Part shown: in pieces, positions 6,470-8,965 of the stretch
Numbering within the stretch: the first letter of the stretch is position 1
How the letters are laid out: each line of letters starts with the position of its first letter
From: Burkholderia sp.
GTDB taxonomy: Bacteria > Pseudomonadota > Gammaproteobacteria > Burkholderiales > Burkholderiaceae
Assembly: GCF_018375725.1 (NCBI RefSeq)
Contig: NZ_JAHACR010000170.1
Span: forward strand, 1-8,965
Direction: 5' to 3'
Length of the DNA: 8,965 nucleotides
Made by a program: the position numbers and the translations under genes
Notes under the pieces: model-generated
The model's input: the letters and a program-made list of their open reading frames with translations, nothing else
The model's database searches: none
What the model was told of the DNA's origin: nothing

Positions 6470-6946
6470 ATGAAAGGCGACCAGAAAGTCATCGGCTACC
6501 TGAATGCGCAGCTCAAGAACGAACTGACGGCGATCAACCAGTATTTCCTTCATGCCCGCATGTATCGTCACTGGCAGCTCGACAAGCTCGGCAAGCATGA
6601 ATACGACGAATCCATCGGCGAGATGAAGCACGCGGATGCGCTCATCGAACGCATCTTCATGCTCGACGGCCTGCCGAATCTGCAGGATCTGCACAAGCTG
6701 CTCGTCGGCGAGCATACGGAAGAGATCCTCGAATGCGACCTGAAGCTCGAACGCGGCTCCCAGGTCACCTGCAAGGAAGCGATCGCGTACTGCGAATCGG
6801 TGCAGGATTACGCGTCGCGTGAAATCCTCGAGCACATTCTCTGCGATACCGAAGAACACATCGACTGGCTCGAAACGCAGCTCGAACTGCTCAAGAAGGT
6901 CGGTATCGAGAATTATCTGCAGTCGGCGATGTCGTCGCTCGACTGA
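6470..6946 (+). CDS. bfr: Bacterioferritin
   Basis: This 158-residue protein is exactly the length of E. coli Bfr and shares MKGD at the start, AINQYFLHARM (21-31), DGLPNLQDL (66-74) and HIDWLET (130-136). Family members are cytoplasmic 24-mers that oxidise Fe(II) at a di-iron centre, store it as a ferric mineral core and bind haem between subunits. Ferroxidase ligands Glu18, Glu51, His54, Glu94 and His130 are present, as is the haem ligand Met52. Position 127, a bridging Glu in E. coli, is Thr here (DTEEH at 126-130), with Glu at 128. No bacterioferritin-associated ferredoxin (bfd) is visible next to it. It is convergent with a siderophore receptor gene, forming an iron storage and uptake pair. 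A Fur-like site lies upstream. Confidence 0.96.
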   Translation: MKGDQKVIGYLNAQLKNELTAINQYFLHARMYRHWQLDKLGKHEYDESIGEMKHADALIERIFMLDGLPNLQDLHKLLVGEHTEEILECDLKLERGSQVTCKEAIAYCESVQDYASREILEHILCDTEEHIDWLETQLELLKKVGIENYLQSAMSSLD

Positions 6947-6950
6947 CGGC

Positions 6951-6989
6951 CGGCGGCGCCGCACGCGGCTGTCCGCGAGCGCGCCGCCG
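6951..6989. terminator. GC-rich hairpin between convergent bfr and receptor genes
   Basis: CGGCGGCGC (6951-6959) pairs perfectly with GCGCCGCCG (6981-6989). Inside it CGCGG (6964-6968) and CCGCG (6973-6977) form a second stem with a four-base loop. It sits between the stops of two convergent genes, four bases after the bfr stop, and probably ends transcription from one or both sides. A TTTT follows on the plus strand at 7002-7005, rather far from the stem. Confidence 0.5.
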
Positions 6990-7003
6990 TCACGCACTTC
7001 GTT

Positions 7004-8965
7004 TTACATGTGCCACTTGACCGTCGCGGTCAGCGTGCGCGGTGCGCCCGGCATGTTGTACAGGTCCGCGTTGCCGTGCGCGGAGATGAAGTAGCGGCGG
7101 TCGAACACGTTGTCGAGCGTCAGCGTCACATCGACCTTCTTGCTGCGATAGCCCGCGCCAAGATTGAAGACCGTAAACGACGGCAGCGTGACGAGATCGC
7201 TCGCGGATGCATAGCGCGCCGACTGGAACTGCGCACCGGCCGCCGCATAGAAGCCGTACGGCAGTTCGCGCTTGAGCCACAGGCTCGCGCTGTGGCGCGG
7301 CATCAGCCCCGGCGTATTGCTGGACAGCGTCAGCCCGGCCGCCGTCGATTGCGGCGAGCCGTCGACCGTGCCGGTCATATACGCATAGCCGGCATACACC
7401 GACCACTTCGGCGCGATCTCGCCGGTAAAGCCCAGTTCCATGCCGCGCACGTGCTGCGTGCCGATCGGCAATGCATAGCCCGGATGTGCCGGGTCGCCGA
7501 TCTGCTGGTTCGTCTGGCGCATGTCGAACAGCGCGACGTTAGCCATCGCCTTGCCGCCCAGATCGAACTTCGAACCGATTTCATAGGCGGTCGTTTTCTG
7601 CGGTGCGAGCGCCGCACCGTTCGCGAACGCGCCGGAACTGATCAGCGTGTCGGCGAGCGGCGAGAACGACTGGCTGAACGAGCCGTACAGCGTCAGCCAG
7701 TCGAGCGGTTCGTAGATCAGGCCGACGCGCGGGCTCCACTGATGATCGGCGCGATCGAGGTTCACGTTCGACGACGTGTAATCGTGACGGATCTGGTTCA
7801 GATAGTCGAAACGCAGGCCCGCCAGCACTTTCCAGTGTTCGTTCAGCGAGATCAGATCCTGCGTGTAGACGCCGACGAGCCCGACGACCGTCGACGCATT
7901 CGTGCGCGCGCGCGTGCCGGCCGGCACGCCGGGCAGGTTCACGAGCTGCGGATGGTAGAGATCATAGGTCGCGACCTTCGACACGTTGTAGATCGTGTCG
8001 AATTTCTGCTGCTGCGACAGTTCGAGGCCGTACAGCAACTCGTGACGCATCCCGAACAGCGTCGTCTTCTGCGTCAGCTCGAACAGGCCGTCGATGCCGT
8101 GATCGGTCCGCTGGCGCGTCGCCTGGTCGAGCGTCACCGTCGGGTGCGCGGCCGTCCTGATCGGCTCGAACGTCACGTAGTTCTTCCGCTCGAGCGAGAA
8201 GTCGTACGCGCGAATCGCGCCGTGGAACGACAGTGAATCGCTGAAGCGGTGATCGAGCGACACCGTCGCGCTTTTCGCCGAGATGTCGTTGTACGAGGTG
8301 TTCGCGGCGTCGGCAGAACCGAAGTACGTGTTGATCGGCACGTTGACCGGCCGGCCCTGATAGGCGGGCACGCCCTGATCGGACGTGCGCCGGTCGTGCA
8401 GGTAATCGAATTCGACATTGAGCACCGTGTCGGCGCTCAGCTTGAATTGCGCGGACGGCGCGATCGCCTGGCGATTCAGCTGGAACTGGTCGCGAAAGCT
8501 GTTCGAGTTTTCGGCCGCACCGGTGATGCGAAAGCGCGCCGCATCGTTAGCGTTCCAGCCGAGATCGAATTCGCCGCGCCGCTCGCCGTGCGTGCCCAGC
8601 GTCACGCCGACGTCGCGCACCGGGTTCGCCAGCGGCCGCTTCAGCACGCGGTTGACGATGCCGCCCGCCGAGCCGCGCCCGTACAGCACCGCCGCCGGCC
8701 CCTTCAGCACCTCGACGCGCTCGACGTTCGACAGATCGCGGTAATAAAGCGCGTCGTCGCGAATGCCGTCCACGTACTGGTCCGTGATGCTGTTGAAGCC
8801 GCGGATCGTGATCTGGTCGCGCTGCCCATCTCCGAGCGAGAAGCCGACGCCCGGCACGTTGCGCAGTGCATCCTGCATCGACGTCGCGTTCTGATCCTCG
8901 ATCACCGAATGAGGCACGACGTTCACCGTCTGCGGGACATCCATCAGCGACATGTCGGTTTTGGT
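7004..8965 (-). CDS. TonB-dependent siderophore receptor (N-terminus beyond right edge)
   Basis: The open frame enters from the right edge (TKTD before the Met at 8953) and ends at TAA 7004-7006, giving about 653 visible residues. Numbering from that Met, the plug domain shows DVPQTVNVVP (5-14), ITIRGFNS (48-55), QYVDGIRDD (59-67) and VERVEVLKGPAAVLYGRGS (78-96 or so), followed by GGIVNRVLKRP. The 22-strand barrel fills the rest. The C-terminus has LTLDNVFDRRYF and GAPRTLTATVKW, as in FhuE/Fiu/PupB-like siderophore receptors. These outer-membrane proteins import ferric siderophores using TonB energy. The signal peptide, TonB box and any signalling domain lie outside the window, so the siderophore and regulation cannot be judged. 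The last residue is Met rather than the aromatic residue usual for Bam-dependent barrels. It is convergent with bfr. Confidence 0.93.
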   Translation of the reverse strand, partial: TKTDMSLMDVPQTVNVVPHSVIEDQNATSMQDALRNVPGVGFSLGDGQRDQITIRGFNSITDQYVDGIRDDALYYRDLSNVERVEVLKGPAAVLYGRGSAGGIVNRVLKRPLANPVRDVGVTLGTHGERRGEFDLGWNANDAARFRITGAAENSNSFRDQFQLNRQAIAPSAQFKLSADTVLNVEFDYLHDRRTSDQGVPAYQGRPVNVPINTYFGSADAANTSYNDISAKSATVSLDHRFSDSLSFHGAIRAYDFSLERKNYVTFEPIRTAAHPTVTLDQATRQRTDHGIDGLFELTQKTTLFGMRHELLYGLELSQQQKFDTIYNVSKVATYDLYHPQLVNLPGVPAGTRARTNASTVVGLVGVYTQDLISLNEHWKVLAGLRFDYLNQIRHDYTSSNVNLDRADHQWSPRVGLIYEPLDWLTLYGSFSQSFSPLADTLISSGAFANGAALAPQKTTAYEIGSKFDLGGKAMANVALFDMRQTNQQIGDPAHPGYALPIGTQHVRGMELGFTGEIAPKWSVYAGYAYMTGTVDGSPQSTAAGLTLSSNTPGLMPRHSASLWLKRELPYGFYAAAGAQFQSARYASASDLVTLPSFTVFNLGAGYRSKKVDVTLTLDNVFDRRYFISAHGNADLYNMPGAPRTLTATVKWHM

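Noticed and set aside
7010..8236. Plus-strand open frame of 408 codons opposite the receptor gene
   Set aside because: Arg-rich shadow of the TonB-dependent receptor; no domain pattern and no ribosome binding site.

Overview
The window looks like chromosomal DNA of a Burkholderia-type betaproteobacterium. It is very GC-rich, codons strongly prefer G or C in the third position, long antisense shadow ORFs are common, and the proteins resemble Burkholderiales families. This placement is an inference from composition and protein character; no database search was possible. There is no sign of phage, IS elements, CRISPR or tRNA/rRNA genes.

Left part (1-5039, minus strand). Three catabolic genes read right to left: a DUF1338 / HglS-type 2-oxoadipate dioxygenase-decarboxylase (4002-5039), a large YdiJ-type FAD/Fe-S dehydrogenase expected to act on D-2-hydroxyglutarate (1051-4005), and the first 260 residues of an ALDH7-family aldehyde dehydrogenase of the AmaB (piperideine-6-carboxylate / aminoadipate-semialdehyde) type (1-780, running off the left edge). 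The first two overlap by 4 bases. The third follows after a 270-base gap with a strong hairpin. Together they fit the lower D-lysine/pipecolate route: piperideine-6-carboxylate -> 2-aminoadipate -> (a transaminase not seen here) -> 2-oxoadipate -> D-2-hydroxyglutarate -> 2-oxoglutarate.

Middle (5040-6179). A divergent LysR-type regulator (5262-6179, plus strand) faces the operon across an AT-richer intergenic stretch. That stretch holds back-to-back promoter-like elements and an ATTA-N10-TAAT dyad, the usual layout for a LysR regulator controlling its neighbour.

Right part (6180-8965). An iron block: a bacterioferritin (6470-6946, plus) with a clear ribosome binding site and a Fur-box-like sequence upstream, convergent with a TonB-dependent siderophore receptor (7004-8965, minus, N-terminus beyond the right edge). 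A GC-rich hairpin separates the two stop codons. The bacterioferritin keeps most ferroxidase ligands and the haem Met but has Thr at the position of E. coli Glu127.

I see no clearly undescribed system. The most interesting points are the compact HglS-D2HG dehydrogenase-AmaB arrangement with a short (345 aa) DUF1338 protein, and the altered ferroxidase ligand in the bacterioferritin.
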